Shown: positions 1-9,076, numbered from the stretch's first letter. The stretch is 55,495 nucleotides of DNA from Prolixibacteraceae bacterium (GCA_023228025.1 JALOCD010000012.1:1-55495); one strand, 5' to 3'. Translations and numbers: made by a program. Notes: generated by a model not told the origin, from the sequence alone.

Positions 1-372
1 ACGGTTGATGAGTTCTTCTTTATCGACCTCCAAAGAAAGCATAGCGCTCACACTACGGCCATAGTGTACCAATAATGCATCCAGCGCTTCGGCTTGTGGA
101 ACTGTCCGTGGAAATCCATCGAAAAGGAAGCCATTGGCTGTGGGATTTTTGTCAAGTTTATGCCGGATCAACTCAATAACGATTTTATCAGGAACCAGCT
201 CTCCCCGACAAATAATGTCTTTGGTCATCCGGCCAATTTCAGAATTTTCAGCTATCTCCTCGCGGAGAATATCCCCTGTCGACAAGTGAATCAATTGGTA
301 TTCCTTTGCCAAGAACGCGGCTTGAGTGCCTTTCCCGGCTCCGGGAGGACCAAATAAGACCAGGTTTATCAT
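1..372 (-). CDS. adk: Adenylate kinase, N-terminal part (cut by window edge)
   Basis: Interconverts ATP + AMP and 2 ADP in the cytoplasm. The minus-strand frame starts at 372 (MINLVLFGPPGAGKGTQ) and is open to the window edge, giving the first 124 residues of a protein that is usually about 190-220 aa. Visible motifs are the P-loop GPPGAGKGT at residues 8-16, the AMP-binding LSTGDILR segment, and the FDGFPRT segment that positions the nucleotide. The start lies 5 nt after the hpt stop codon on the same strand, so hpt-adk is probably one purine salvage/energy operon. Identification is secure; the C-terminal half including the LID region is not in the window. Confidence 0.95.
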   Translation of the reverse strand, partial: MINLVLFGPPGAGKGTQAAFLAKEYQLIHLSTGDILREEIAENSEIGRMTKDIICRGELVPDKIVIELIRHKLDKNPTANGFLFDGFPRTVPQAEALDALLVHYGRSVSAMLSLEVDKEELINR

Positions 373-377
373 GATGT

Positions 378-917
378 TTATTTAACTAAAGTGTAGATAT
401 CTTTCAGATTGCGCCCCCTGCGATCGAAGTCAAGACCGTATCCAACGATAAAATCATTGGGTATTTCAATCCCAACATAGTCCAGGTGTATTTTCGTCTT
501 CAGGGCAGCTGGTTTGAATAATAGAGTGGCAATTTTAACCTCTTTTGCTCCCCGGTCATTGATTTGTGCGATCACATCAGCAATCGTATGGCCCGAATCA
601 ACTATATCCTCCAGTACAACAACTGTCCTGCCTGTCACGTTTTCGTTCAGTCCAATCAACTCTCTTATATCTCCTGTGGAGGCAGTTCCGGAATAGGATG
701 CAAGTTTTAAAAAGGAGATTTCGGCATCAATGAGTTCTAACTCCTTCATCAGATCCGCAGCAAACATAAACGAACCATTCAGGATGCAGACAAATAGGGC
801 ATTTTTGCCTTCGAGATCTCGCTGCATTTGGACTGCCATTTTTTGGATAGCCGCCTGTATCTCTTCGAATGGAAGAGAGATCTCGAATTCCTTGTCCCAA
901 AGTTTGATGCGTCTCAT
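378..917 (-). CDS. hpt: Hypoxanthine phosphoribosyltransferase
   Basis: Purine salvage enzyme making IMP or GMP from hypoxanthine or guanine plus PRPP. The 179-residue length is normal for bacterial HPRT. The PRPP-binding loop VVVLEDIVDSGHT is at residues 99-111, the flexible-loop region with LNGSF near 46-50, and the purine-contacting segment NDFIVGYGLDF at 154-164. It is transcribed toward adk with a 5-nt gap. A perfect 8-bp inverted repeat lies 22 nt upstream of the start (939-958) and could be an operator. The divergent gene across the 283-bp gap is purE, so purine synthesis and salvage genes face each other. Confidence 0.95.
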   Translation of the reverse strand: MRRIKLWDKEFEISLPFEEIQAAIQKMAVQMQRDLEGKNALFVCILNGSFMFAADLMKELELIDAEISFLKLASYSGTASTGDIRELIGLNENVTGRTVVVLEDIVDSGHTIADVIAQINDRGAKEVKIATLLFKPAALKTKIHLDYVGIEIPNDFIVGYGLDFDRRGRNLKDIYTLVK

Positions 918-938
918 GTGATAGAAAATTATTTAAGT

Positions 939-958
939 GATTAGTTGTCAAACTAATC
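939..958. promoter_or_regulatory. Perfect inverted repeat upstream of hpt (candidate operator)
   Basis: GATTAGTT-GTCA-AACTAATC: two exact 8-bp half-sites around a 4-nt spacer, starting 22 nt before the hpt start codon and placed between hpt and divergent purE. The symmetry is seen directly; that it binds a regulator is inference. It could instead be a small hairpin in the hpt leader. Confidence 0.4.
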
Positions 959-1168
959 GTAATGTCTTATTTTTTTGTTAAAATGTTATAGGAGTTTATG
1001 GTCGAAATATTCGCTTCAATAAAAAAATCCCCTGATTCAGATAGTCTGTTCAAGGATTGATACTGAAGTGTTTTTGTAAAAGTTTCGCAAATATAAAATT
1101 TTCTTTTCGGAGGGGCAAAAAAAAATCGCTCCCAGCGTTACTAAATGGTTATGATATCGAATATATTG

Positions 1169-1176
1169 TAATTTTG
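1169..1176 (+). promoter_or_regulatory. Bacteroidota -7 box for purE
   Basis: TAATTTTG fits the Bacteroidota TAnnTTTG -7 consensus and ends 24 nt before the purE start. No good -33 TTTG is present at the expected distance, so this is only a half-match. The rest of the 918-1200 gap is AT-rich with no gene. Confidence 0.45.
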
Positions 1177-1200
1177 GAAGATCGTAAATAATGTAGAACC

Positions 1201-1719
1201 ATGTCAACAGGATTGATACCAAAAGTAAGCATCATCATGGGCAGTACTTCAGACTTGCCGGTGATGAGCGGAGCCGCAGAAATTCTCAACCAACTCGAAA
1301 TCCCCTTCGAAATGAATGCGCTGTCAGCCCACAGAACGCCCGATGAGGTGGAAAAATTTGCAAAGGGGGCACATGCTCGTGGCATCAAAGTCATCATAGC
1401 CGCTGCCGGAATGGCTGCTCACCTTCCCGGGGTTATTGCTGCCATGACACCTATTCCTGTAATTGGCGTACCAATCAAAGCCTCATTGGAAGGGTGGGAT
1501 TCAATTCTGGCAATTTTGCAAATGCCTCCCGGAATCCCCGTAGCCACCGTTGCACTGAATGGTTCAAGAAATTCGGCAATTCTTGCTGCCCAGATGATTG
1601 CAACCGGCGATGAAGCCTTGATGGCTAAATTAATCGCATTCAAAAATGAACTAAAAAGCAAAATTGTTGAAGCAAACAATGAATTGGCGCAGGTGAAATA
1701 CCCGTTTAAGACCAACTAA
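1201..1719 (+). CDS. purE: N5-carboxyaminoimidazole ribonucleotide mutase PurE
   Basis: Catalyses N5-CAIR to CAIR in de novo purine synthesis. At 172 aa it is the usual length of a stand-alone class I PurE. Signature segments are GSTSDLP (14-20), SAHRTPDE (42-49, with the catalytic His), AAGMAAHLPG (68-77) and the MPPGIPVATVA stretch around 108-118. No purK follows; the next gene is an unrelated outer-membrane protein behind a terminator, so it is probably monocistronic. Confidence 0.96.
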   Translation: MSTGLIPKVSIIMGSTSDLPVMSGAAEILNQLEIPFEMNALSAHRTPDEVEKFAKGAHARGIKVIIAAAGMAAHLPGVIAAMTPIPVIGVPIKASLEGWDSILAILQMPPGIPVATVALNGSRNSAILAAQMIATGDEALMAKLIAFKNELKSKIVEANNELAQVKYPFKTN

Positions 1720-1753
1720 GTTTTTGTTTTCTCGTTTTTTTTCGGTATATTAG

Positions 1754-1783
1754 AGGGAGTGCGGTCAGCAGCTCCCTTTTTTT
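1754..1783 (+). terminator. Rho-independent terminator after purE
   Basis: AGGGAG and TGC arms pair with GCA and CTCCCT around a GGTCA loop (one bulged G), followed by seven T. It lies 35 nt after the purE stop. Confidence 0.8.
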
Positions 1784-1836
1784 ATCTCCCCTCGCAGTGG
1801 GGTTGACCGGTCTCATCTCATCCAAATTTTACGGAC

Positions 1837-2676
1837 ATGCGCAAAAGAGATCTGAAAACCGGTCTGTTGATCTGTTTGCTTTTACAAATTCATTGCTTAA
1901 GCAGCTCTGCCATCGAAAGGATTTCCACCATTGGAGCAAGGGAGTCAGCCATGGCGCTGGCCGTGGTTGCCCTGCGCGGTCATTTTTCAATTTTTCAAAA
2001 CCAGGCCTTTTTGGCAGAAGAAAAATTGTCTTCCATCAACCTCTCCTTTCGGCAACCCTGGTTTATCAAAGGTTACCACGAAAGTGCACTTTCATTGGTC
2101 TTTCCAATCCCGTCTGCTGTGTTGGCCATTGGTGTGGCACAGTCCAGTGTTGCTACATACAAAGAAACCAGTGTTTCCATTGCGATGGCAAAAAAACTTA
2201 CCAGGAGGCTGTCAGGGGGAATCTGTGTCAACTATTTTTTTCTGAACCTGCCTGAGACTGGCCAAAATGTAAGTGCTTTTCAGGTCGACTGTGGAATAGG
2301 ATATCAGCACTCCCGCCGGCTTTCTCTGGGCGTTCACCTCAAAAATTGCGCCCAGACTGATGATGAAACATTCCAGTATCATCTGGTTTTCCCATTGGTT
2401 GTCAGGAGTGGGGCCTCCTGTCGTTTGTCGGAACAGTGGCTGCTGGCAGGTGAGACAGTTTTTGAAAAAAGTAGTGGAGTCGCTTTCCGGTTCGGGACTG
2501 AGTACAAGCTCAATGACAACTTCCTGCTAAGGGGAGGATTAACGACCAATCCTTTTCAACATTCGTTTGGTTTTGGTTATTACTGGAGATTCTGTCAGGT
2601 TGATTTTGCCCTTGTTCACCACGAAATACTTGGATATTCTCCGATGTTGTCCATCAATTTTACCTTCAACCGATGA
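1837..2676 (+). CDS. Predicted outer-membrane beta-barrel protein, PorV-like
   Basis: This 279-aa protein has a hydrophobic N-terminal segment consistent with a signal peptide (roughly residues 8-24), then alternating-hydrophobicity strands to the end. The segment after the signal (TIGARESAMALAVVAL, then FQNQAFLA) resembles the opening of PorV/UPF0164-type barrels, where a GAR...MGGA motif precedes an NPA motif. The C-terminus (SINFTFNR) is strand-like. Its stop overlaps the next start by 4 nt (ATGA), so it is translationally coupled to the helix-hairpin-helix barrel gene and the two products probably work together at the outer membrane. The exact function is not recognisable. Confidence 0.6.
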   Translation: MRKRDLKTGLLICLLLQIHCLSSSAIERISTIGARESAMALAVVALRGHFSIFQNQAFLAEEKLSSINLSFRQPWFIKGYHESALSLVFPIPSAVLAIGVAQSSVATYKETSVSIAMAKKLTRRLSGGICVNYFFLNLPETGQNVSAFQVDCGIGYQHSRRLSLGVHLKNCAQTDDETFQYHLVFPLVVRSGASCRLSEQWLLAGETVFEKSSGVAFRFGTEYKLNDNFLLRGGLTTNPFQHSFGFGYYWRFCQVDFALVHHEILGYSPMLSINFTFNR

Positions 2677-4709
2677 GCCGGCCATCTACATTTTTTGCAG
2701 CGCTTCTTCTGTGGTCAGCTTCAGGGTACGGCCAGCAAACAGACTTGCGCAAAGAACAACAGATGGAAGAGTTGGTCGAATCACTCTCTGCATCCGAAGA
2801 TGGTTCGGAGAGCTCCCTTTTGCTGGAAGATATCAGTTTTTATACAGGTCACCAGATTTATATCAACAAAGCCACTGAGGAGGAGCTACTTCGATTGAAC
2901 ATGCTCAATTTCAGTCAGGTCCAGAAAATTTTGACCTACAGGGAATCTTATGGACAAATTCTTACCATGAAGGAGTTTACGGTAATGGGGGGATTCAGCA
3001 AGGAGTTGTTGCAGAAGATGGAACCATTTGTCTGTTTTGACCAGAAGGTCGATTCCATACAGAAAAAGTGGGATAGGGTGGTTCACCAATCGCTGCTTAC
3101 CCGCATCAAAACATCTTATCCCATCCCGGAAGGCTATGGTTCAAAAAACAACAAGCCACCGGCCTATCCAGGCAGCCCATATAGTTTCTTTACCCGATAT
3201 CGTGCGGAAGTTGGGAAATGGCTTGAACTTGGACTTACTGCCGAAAATGATGCCGGCGAGGATTTTTTCAGAGGAGCAAACAGGAGTGGCTTCGACTTTT
3301 TATCCGGATTTCTGAGCCTGGATGGAAAAGGACTGATCAGACGGGTGGTACTGGGAGATTACCATCTTAGGTTTGGACAGGGAGTAACTCTATGGTCGGG
3401 AGGCGGGGTCAGCTACGCCTCCGACCTCTCCTCCCTGATGCGCACGGGTGAAGGGATCAGGCCTTACAGTTCTTCCGATGAGAATCTTTTTTTCAGGGGA
3501 GCCGCTGTTCAGCTCAATCTTAAACCGGTTAAGCTCTCCCTCTTTTTCTCAAACAAAAGAAGAGATGCCAATTTGGAAACGGACAGTTTAGAAAAAAGGT
3601 ATATCACCTCTTTCAGAATGGACGGACTGCATCGCACAGGCTCAGAAAAGGAGGATGAAAAAGATGTGAACGAACGCATGTTCGGTGGGTATGGTGATTT
3701 TCGCTTCGAACATTGGCGGTTCGGTGTGCAGGCAACTTTCCAAAGATTTGGGTTACCCGTGTCAAAAGGTGATCAGCCATACAAATCAATGTCGTTTGAA
3801 GGTGAGGTAAACAGCAATTTTGGTGTTGATTACCATCTTATCATGAATCAAATAAGCGCTTTTGGCGAAGCCGGAATCTCCAAAAACCTGAAGCCAGCAT
3901 TCGTCAACGGATTAGTTTGGAAGGCGCACCCGCAATGGTCGCTCTCTTTTTTGTACAGATATTACGATCCGGCCTTTCAGTCCTTCAATTCGGGGGCATT
4001 TGCCGAAGGAAGCGGAGGCAAAAATGAAGAGGGTTTCTATGCCGCGTTTGAGTATTTGCCGGCATCGAAAATCAAATTAAGCGGACAAACTGATCTTTTT
4101 TATTTTCCCTGGATGACTTACCAGACGATTTCGCCTGCCCACGGTCATTCCATGGCATTCCAGGCTGAAGTAGTCATTCAATCAAAAATGACGGCCTACA
4201 TTCACGCCAGATTTGTCCAAAAACCGCAAAAAACTTCAGGCGCAACTGGTCTCCCCGAACAATGGGACGAAACGACCGCCAAATGGCGGGCCCACTTCGA
4301 CTGGAAAGTGAACGAAAAGTTTCAGATGAGAAGCAGAATGGAATTGGTCCAATACGGCTATAGGGCAGTCAAAGAGAAAGGATATCTGTTTTTTCAGGAT
4401 CTCATCTTTTCTCCTTCGGCGAAATTGAAATGCTGGTTTAGGATGGCGTTTTACGATACAGACGGATACAATTCGAGGGTTTATAGTTATGAAAATGACT
4501 TGCTGTTCTATTTTGCTATTCCCGAATTTCACGGGGTGGGACTGAGAAGCTATCTGAACCTGAAATGGCAACCCTGCAGGTTGATGACGTTTTATTTCAA
4601 GGGAGGATATACCCTGAGGGACGGGGCATCATCCATGGGTTCAGGCAACGACGCCACACCGGGCAATCACCGGTTTGATATAAGAGGTCAGCTTTACCTC
4701 AAGTTTTAA
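2673..4709 (+). CDS. Helix-hairpin-helix outer-membrane barrel protein
   Basis: A 678-aa predicted exported protein with a short signal-like N-terminus (residues 1-20, ending GYGQQ). It then has a ComEA/GspK-style helix-hairpin-helix block at about residues 63-119: INKATEEELLRLNML, then a loop and MKEFTVMGGFS. From about residue 140 to the end it is rich in aromatic, alternating strands with glycine/aspartate turns, and it ends in Phe (GQLYLKF), as barrel proteins do. The first 4 nt overlap the PorV-like gene. HhH motifs usually bind DNA or mediate protein contacts; here the domain would face the periplasm. The function is unknown, and DNA uptake or a secretion role are only possibilities. 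Confidence 0.6.
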   Translation: MSRPSTFFAALLLWSASGYGQQTDLRKEQQMEELVESLSASEDGSESSLLLEDISFYTGHQIYINKATEEELLRLNMLNFSQVQKILTYRESYGQILTMKEFTVMGGFSKELLQKMEPFVCFDQKVDSIQKKWDRVVHQSLLTRIKTSYPIPEGYGSKNNKPPAYPGSPYSFFTRYRAEVGKWLELGLTAENDAGEDFFRGANRSGFDFLSGFLSLDGKGLIRRVVLGDYHLRFGQGVTLWSGGGVSYASDLSSLMRTGEGIRPYSSSDENLFFRGAAVQLNLKPVKLSLFFSNKRRDANLETDSLEKRYITSFRMDGLHRTGSEKEDEKDVNERMFGGYGDFRFEHWRFGVQATFQRFGLPVSKGDQPYKSMSFEGEVNSNFGVDYHLIMNQISAFGEAGISKNLKPAFVNGLVWKAHPQWSLSFLYRYYDPAFQSFNSGAFAEGSGGKNEEGFYAAFEYLPASKIKLSGQTDLFYFPWMTYQTISPAHGHSMAFQAEVVIQSKMTAYIHARFVQKPQKTSGATGLPEQWDETTAKWRAHFDWKVNEKFQMRSRMELVQYGYRAVKEKGYLFFQDLIFSPSAKLKCWFRMAFYDTDGYNSRVYSYENDLLFYFAIPEFHGVGLRSYLNLKWQPCRLMTFYFKGGYTLRDGASSMGSGNDATPGNHRFDIRGQLYLKF

Positions 4710-4827
4710 ATAGAACCATTGTTTTTTCTCAATGAAAACAACTTTATTTGCAATGGAATACCGGATTCGATCAATATCCCAAAAGGTTAAAAAAATCTAA
4801 ATGGACATCCGATAGCCTGATATTTTG

Positions 4828-4835
4828 TAACTTTG
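4828..4835 (+). promoter_or_regulatory. Bacteroidota -7 box for the 4888 acyltransferase gene
   Basis: TAACTTTG matches TAnnTTTG about 52 nt before the ATG. No clear -33 box is seen. The 4710-4887 gap holds nothing else identifiable. Confidence 0.45.
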
Positions 4836-4887
4836 CAACGCCCTAATTATGGGCAACCGAATTATTAAACAATAGTACAAGCATTCC

Positions 4888-6051
4888 ATGCACAATTTCG
4901 ATGATATTCGCCCGTATCGTAACGACGAGTTTTCTACCATATTATCCAGGTTATTGAACGATCCCGCCTTCAACAATGTACTGAAAAGTTTGTACAAAGA
5001 GGAGGCCTTGTTGGAGCAAATGAAAGCGGGATTGCGCATGACTACCAGTATTGAGGTCTTTCAGGATAAGTTTATTGTGCCTTTGATAAACCGGATTCTA
5101 ACCGCCAGTTCTGACGGCCTGACCATGAACGGACTCGAAGAACTTGACAAAAATACGCGCTACCTTTTTATCTCAAACCACAGGGATATCATTCTTGACT
5201 CAGCATTGATGAACGTGGAGATGCATGCGAGTGGTTTTCGCTCTACCGAGATTGCCATCGGCAGCAACTTGTTGATTTTCCCCTGGATCAATGACCTTGT
5301 CCGGATTAACCGTTCATTCATTGTTAAACGCAATATTCCTGTCAAGGAGATGCTTGTTTCCTCGCGTCATTTGTCTGCATACATCAGACAATTGATAACC
5401 CGTGGAGCTGATTCTGTTTGGATTGCCCAAAGGGAAGGCCGTGCCAAAGATGGGAACGACATTACCCAACCCGCACTTTTAAAGATGCTGAACATGTCAT
5501 GCGGGAATGGCTTTTTTGAAGGGTTCAAAGAGCTCAAGATTGTTCCAATGGCGATATCTTATGAAATTGAACCTTGTGGAAATGAGAAGGTTGCAGAATT
5601 AAAGAAGCGTCAGGCAGATCCCAATTTCCAAAAAACAGAGAAGGATGATCTGATGAGTATGGTAAGCGGCCTGAGCAATCAGAAAGGAAGAATTCACATA
5701 CAATTTGGAAAGCAGATTAACGAAGATGTTCTACACCAAATTGCTGTAGAACCAGGAATGAACGAGCGATTGAAATTGCTCGCTGAACAGATCGACAAAG
5801 AGATTTACAGAAATTACCGGTTGTTCCCCAACAATTACATCGCCTACGATCTGTTCTTCAAAACTGAGAAGTATGCCTCACAATATTCTGAAGCTCAGAA
5901 AGCATCTTACATTGAATTGACCCATCAGCGGTTGCAGCTTGTGAATGAAGATATTGCCGAATCCATGGAGCTGTGGTTGAAAATGTATGCGACTCCCGTA
6001 TACAACCACGAAAAATTTGTGCTGGGCGAATTGACCGGACTTGAGCTTTAA
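4888..6051 (+). CDS. Glycerolipid acyltransferase (PlsC/PlsB-like)
   Basis: A 387-aa member of the glycerophosphate acyltransferase superfamily. The catalytic His/Asp motif appears as NHRDIILDS at residues 97-105 and the substrate-binding block as QREGRAKDG at 181-189 (the FPEGTR-type motif). It is longer than a plain PlsC (about 240 aa), with an N-terminal helical region of about 85 residues and a C-terminal helical tail. There is no obvious transmembrane anchor. It converges with lysC with only one base between the stop codons. It likely transfers acyl chains in phospholipid or aminolipid synthesis; the acyl acceptor is not predictable. Confidence 0.75.
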   Translation: MHNFDDIRPYRNDEFSTILSRLLNDPAFNNVLKSLYKEEALLEQMKAGLRMTTSIEVFQDKFIVPLINRILTASSDGLTMNGLEELDKNTRYLFISNHRDIILDSALMNVEMHASGFRSTEIAIGSNLLIFPWINDLVRINRSFIVKRNIPVKEMLVSSRHLSAYIRQLITRGADSVWIAQREGRAKDGNDITQPALLKMLNMSCGNGFFEGFKELKIVPMAISYEIEPCGNEKVAELKKRQADPNFQKTEKDDLMSMVSGLSNQKGRIHIQFGKQINEDVLHQIAVEPGMNERLKLLAEQIDKEIYRNYRLFPNNYIAYDLFFKTEKYASQYSEAQKASYIELTHQRLQLVNEDIAESMELWLKMYATPVYNHEKFVLGELTGLEL

Positions 6052-6052
6052 A

Positions 6053-7369
6053 TTATATATTCAATAGCTTTTCACTCAGCGCAACCAGTGTCTCCTTTTT
6101 ATCGTTGGTATTGACCAGGACTGAAATATTGTGACGGCTTCCGCCATAGGAGATCATTCTGATCGGAATGTTGTCCAATGCTACAAACACCCTGGAGGCG
6201 AATCCCTTCTCCTCTGCAATCATGTTGCCAACAATACAGACGATGGTTTGGTTTTTATCCACTTCAACATCTCCGTACTCTTTTAGCTCATTGACAATCT
6301 CCACTAGATGTTTTGAATTGTCAATTGTCACAGAAACTGCTACCTCAGAGGTGGTTACCATATCAACGGCAGTCTTGAAATATTCGAATATTTCAAAGAT
6401 ATTTTTCATGAAACCGTAGGCATTCAACATTCTGCCCGATCTAATTTTGATGGCAGTAATCCCATCTTTTGCCGCTACAGCCTTGATACCCGCACCCTTG
6501 CTTTCTCCTGTAATGAGGGTTCCCGGGTCAGGTGGATTCATGGTATTTTTAAGACGTACCGGAATGTTGTTATTCTTTGCCGGTAAAACGGTTTGTGGAT
6601 GCAAGATTTTTGCTCCAAAATAGGCCAACTCGGCTGCTTCATCGAAAGAGAGAACATCTACCCGTTTGGTGTTTTCAACAAAGCGTGGATCGTTGTTGTG
6701 GAATCCATCAATGTCGGTCCAGATTTGGACTTCACTGCTGTTGATGGCCGCGCCAATAAGCGTAGCGGTATAATCGGAACCTCCGCGTTGCAGGTTGTCA
6801 ATCTCTCCAAGTTCGTTCCTGCAAATGAATCCCTGGGTAATGTAATAATCCGCACGTGGTTTCGCGGAAATAATTTCGTTTAATTTTTGCTTAATAAACC
6901 GGTTGTCGGGCATCTTGTCCGCATCAATCTTCATGAAATCCAGCGCTGGAAGCAAAAGAGCATTGAATCCCTCTTCCTGCATAAGCAAAGTGAAAAGTGC
7001 GGTAGAGATGAGCTCTCCCTGTGCGAGGATAGCCCTTTCCCCAACTTCGGAGAAAGCGCCGGTGGTAAACGATTTGATGAAATCGAAATGCTCTTCCAAA
7101 ACTTTTTTGCCCTGATCTTTCACCTCGTTGCTTTTGAAAAGGTCAAAGACAACATTGTAATACTTTTTTTCCAGGGTACTTATCAATGTCAGCGCCGATT
7201 CTTTGTTCTTCTTGGTCAGGTAATCGGATATTTCAACCAGGCTGTTGGTCGTGCCCGACATGGCCGATAGCACCACCAATTTCTGTTTTCCATCGGTGAT
7301 AAGTTTCATCACCGACCTCATATTTTCAATCGAACCTACTGAGGTCCCTCCAAATTTGAATACTTCCAT
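6053..7369 (-). CDS. lysC: Aspartate kinase
   Basis: Phosphorylates aspartate, the first step to lysine, threonine and methionine. The 438 residues begin with the diagnostic MEVFKFGGTSVGS. The substrate segments RGGSDYTATLIGAA and WTDIDGFHNNDPR follow near residues 200-230. The last ~130 residues look like paired ACT regulatory domains (for example SVTIDNS and CIVGNMIAEE), so feedback control by an amino acid is expected. It is the monofunctional form, with no homoserine dehydrogenase fusion. A TATTTTTG box lies about 35 nt upstream. Confidence 0.93.
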   Translation of the reverse strand: MEVFKFGGTSVGSIENMRSVMKLITDGKQKLVVLSAMSGTTNSLVEISDYLTKKNKESALTLISTLEKKYYNVVFDLFKSNEVKDQGKKVLEEHFDFIKSFTTGAFSEVGERAILAQGELISTALFTLLMQEEGFNALLLPALDFMKIDADKMPDNRFIKQKLNEIISAKPRADYYITQGFICRNELGEIDNLQRGGSDYTATLIGAAINSSEVQIWTDIDGFHNNDPRFVENTKRVDVLSFDEAAELAYFGAKILHPQTVLPAKNNNIPVRLKNTMNPPDPGTLITGESKGAGIKAVAAKDGITAIKIRSGRMLNAYGFMKNIFEIFEYFKTAVDMVTTSEVAVSVTIDNSKHLVEIVNELKEYGDVEVDKNQTIVCIVGNMIAEEKGFASRVFVALDNIPIRMISYGGSRHNISVLVNTNDKKETLVALSEKLLNI

Positions 7370-7404
7370 GGTTAACGCTTTAACTGACTATCATTAAGAA
7401 GCTA

Positions 7405-7412
7405 CAAAAATA
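7405..7412 (-). promoter_or_regulatory. Bacteroidota -7 box for lysC
   Basis: On the minus strand TATTTTTG fits TAnnTTTG, about 36 nt before the lysC ATG. A TTTG further upstream has about 25 nt of spacing, which is longer than usual. Confidence 0.4.
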
Positions 7413-7497
7413 ATAATAATCCAAGGTATTGTATGGACAAAAATTATTTTAGTCCAAAATTGAACTTACGAATTGTAAGCAGGAAAATTTCTTCTAA

Positions 7498-8040
7498 CTA
7501 CTTGACTAATTTTGAGATAGTCCTGAATTCGGCAGCTGTCGAAATGCGTGTTAATTCAAAAAGAATGGATTCTACAGTTGAAACCCTAATCCCTTCCAGT
7601 GCAAATCGTTGGAGGGCTATTTGTTTCTCATTAAGATTTCTCGAACTGATACCGTCGGAAATGACAATTGGGTGATAACCATTCTCCATGAGATCAATGG
7701 CGGTCTGAAGTACACACACATGCGATTCAATGCCGCAGATCAGCACATTTCTCTTGCCGGATTGTTCCAGGGCATTCAAATAAGTGGGTTCCTCAAAACA
7801 GCTAAAGCTCACTTTTTCAATAAAATTGAACGGATCAAAGAGCGAACTTATTTCGCCAATGGTTGATCCCAGACCTTTAGTATACTGCTGAGTCACGATG
7901 GTCGGGATATTCAAAACTTGCATTCCTTCGATCAAAATCCGGCATTTTGCAACCAAAGCCTCTTTTTCGGCGATGACCGGGAATAGTCTTTCCTGGATAT
8001 CAATGACCAGGCCAGTACAGTTTTCTCTTTTTATGCGCAT
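7498..8040 (-). CDS. Isochorismatase-fold cysteine hydrolase
   Basis: A 180-aa member of the isochorismatase-like hydrolase superfamily. The catalytic triad can be placed as Asp14 (LVIDIQERLF), Lys76 (FIEKVSFS) and Cys109 (GIESHVCVLQT). The QYTKGLG loop at 52-58 is also typical. These enzymes hydrolyse amides or enol ethers of small molecules such as nicotinamide or ureidoacrylate, and this subgroup often has no assigned substrate. It is the last gene of a tight suhB-glycosyltransferase-hydrolase run (5 nt after the GT2 stop). Confidence 0.82.
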   Translation of the reverse strand: MRIKRENCTGLVIDIQERLFPVIAEKEALVAKCRILIEGMQVLNIPTIVTQQYTKGLGSTIGEISSLFDPFNFIEKVSFSCFEEPTYLNALEQSGKRNVLICGIESHVCVLQTAIDLMENGYHPIVISDGISSRNLNEKQIALQRFALEGIRVSTVESILFELTRISTAAEFRTISKLVK

Positions 8041-8045
8041 GGTTT

Positions 8046-9074
8046 TTAGTATATGATTTCAGAAAATTTTCTTCGTTTCAAGACAAAATAGTTCCAGACA
8101 ACACTCTTGTTTGTCGTAAGGTGGATTGACCTGTTTTTGCTGGTATTTAATATGTTGCGTCTTTTTTTTAAGAGCGATGGAAGATTGCCGTAAAATTTCA
8201 AATGTGCCGTGAAAACCCTGCCAAAGGAGTTGAATTCCCCTTTGAAGATGAAAACAAAAGCTGCCAAGCCATCCAAGACCATACGCATGGGTATTTTTGT
8301 GGCCAACTGACTCCCCGGTAGGTTTTTAAAAAGGAGATAGAGGTTGTTCCGGAAATTCAGGTGAATCTTCAACGGGTTGTTGTAATTGAGGGTTCCTCCG
8401 CCGATGTGGTAGACCACTGAAGTCGGGGCGCAATAAACCTTGTAACCCAGATGCTGTGCCCGCCAGCAAAGATCGATCTCCTCCATGTGTGCCCAGAAAT
8501 CAGGATCAAATCCTTTGCAAGCTTGCCAGAGCCCTGATCTAACCATCATACAAGCTCCTGTAGCCCAGGATACTTGCATCGCCTGGTCGTATTGGCCAAG
8601 ATCTTTTTCTACTTTATCCAAAATTCTGCCACGGCAGAAAGGGTAACCATACCGGTCAATAAATCCCCCGGAAGCCCCGGCATATTCGAATTCGTCACGA
8701 CGGTCGAGGCTCAAAACCTTGGGCTGACAAATTCCAATAGAAGAATCCTGTTCCATCATCTCCACCAGAGGCTCAAGCCATCCGGGTGTCACCTCTACAT
8801 CCGAGTTGAGAAGAACGAAGTAGTCGGAATGAAGGTTGGCCAATGCCCTGTTGTAACCTTCTGCAAAACCATAATTTTTGTCCAGTTGAAGGTAAACTAC
8901 TGTAGGAAAGTTATTTTCCACCATCGACCTGCTTTCATCCGTGGAGCCATTGTCCGCAACTACTATTTCCACATTACCCTTGGAACATGAAACGACAGAT
9001 GGCAGAAACCTTTTCAGGAAGCCGCTTCCATTCCAGTTGAGTATGACAATGGATATTTTTTTACCGCTACTCAT
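8046..9074 (-). CDS. Family 2 glycosyltransferase
   Basis: A 342-aa GT-A fold glycosyltransferase. It starts with the family's SIVILNWNGS strand (8-17), has VVADNGSTDES (38-48), the metal-binding LLNSDVEV (88-95) standing for DXD, and the acceptor-side block HMEEIDLCWRAQHLGYKV. The GGGTLNY motif also fits the rhamnosyltransferase-like (WbbL) branch. There is no strong membrane anchor, although the C-terminal region near 260-280 is hydrophobic. It sits 2 nt downstream of suhB in the same operon. A surface polysaccharide or lipid is the likely acceptor. Confidence 0.85.
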   Translation of the reverse strand: MSSGKKISIVILNWNGSGFLKRFLPSVVSCSKGNVEIVVADNGSTDESRSMVENNFPTVVYLQLDKNYGFAEGYNRALANLHSDYFVLLNSDVEVTPGWLEPLVEMMEQDSSIGICQPKVLSLDRRDEFEYAGASGGFIDRYGYPFCRGRILDKVEKDLGQYDQAMQVSWATGACMMVRSGLWQACKGFDPDFWAHMEEIDLCWRAQHLGYKVYCAPTSVVYHIGGGTLNYNNPLKIHLNFRNNLYLLFKNLPGSQLATKIPMRMVLDGLAAFVFIFKGEFNSFGRVFTAHLKFYGNLPSLLKKRRNILNTSKNRSIHLTTNKSVVWNYFVLKRRKFSEIIY

Positions 9075-9076
9075 GC

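Noticed and set aside
918..1200. Small frames between hpt and purE
   Set aside because: AT-rich, very short and unlike any family; the gap is explained by two divergent promoters.
1797..2255. 152-codon plus-strand frame overlapping the PorV-like gene
   Set aside because: Different frame of the same DNA; no signal or family, whereas the 1837 frame has a signal peptide and coupling to the next gene.
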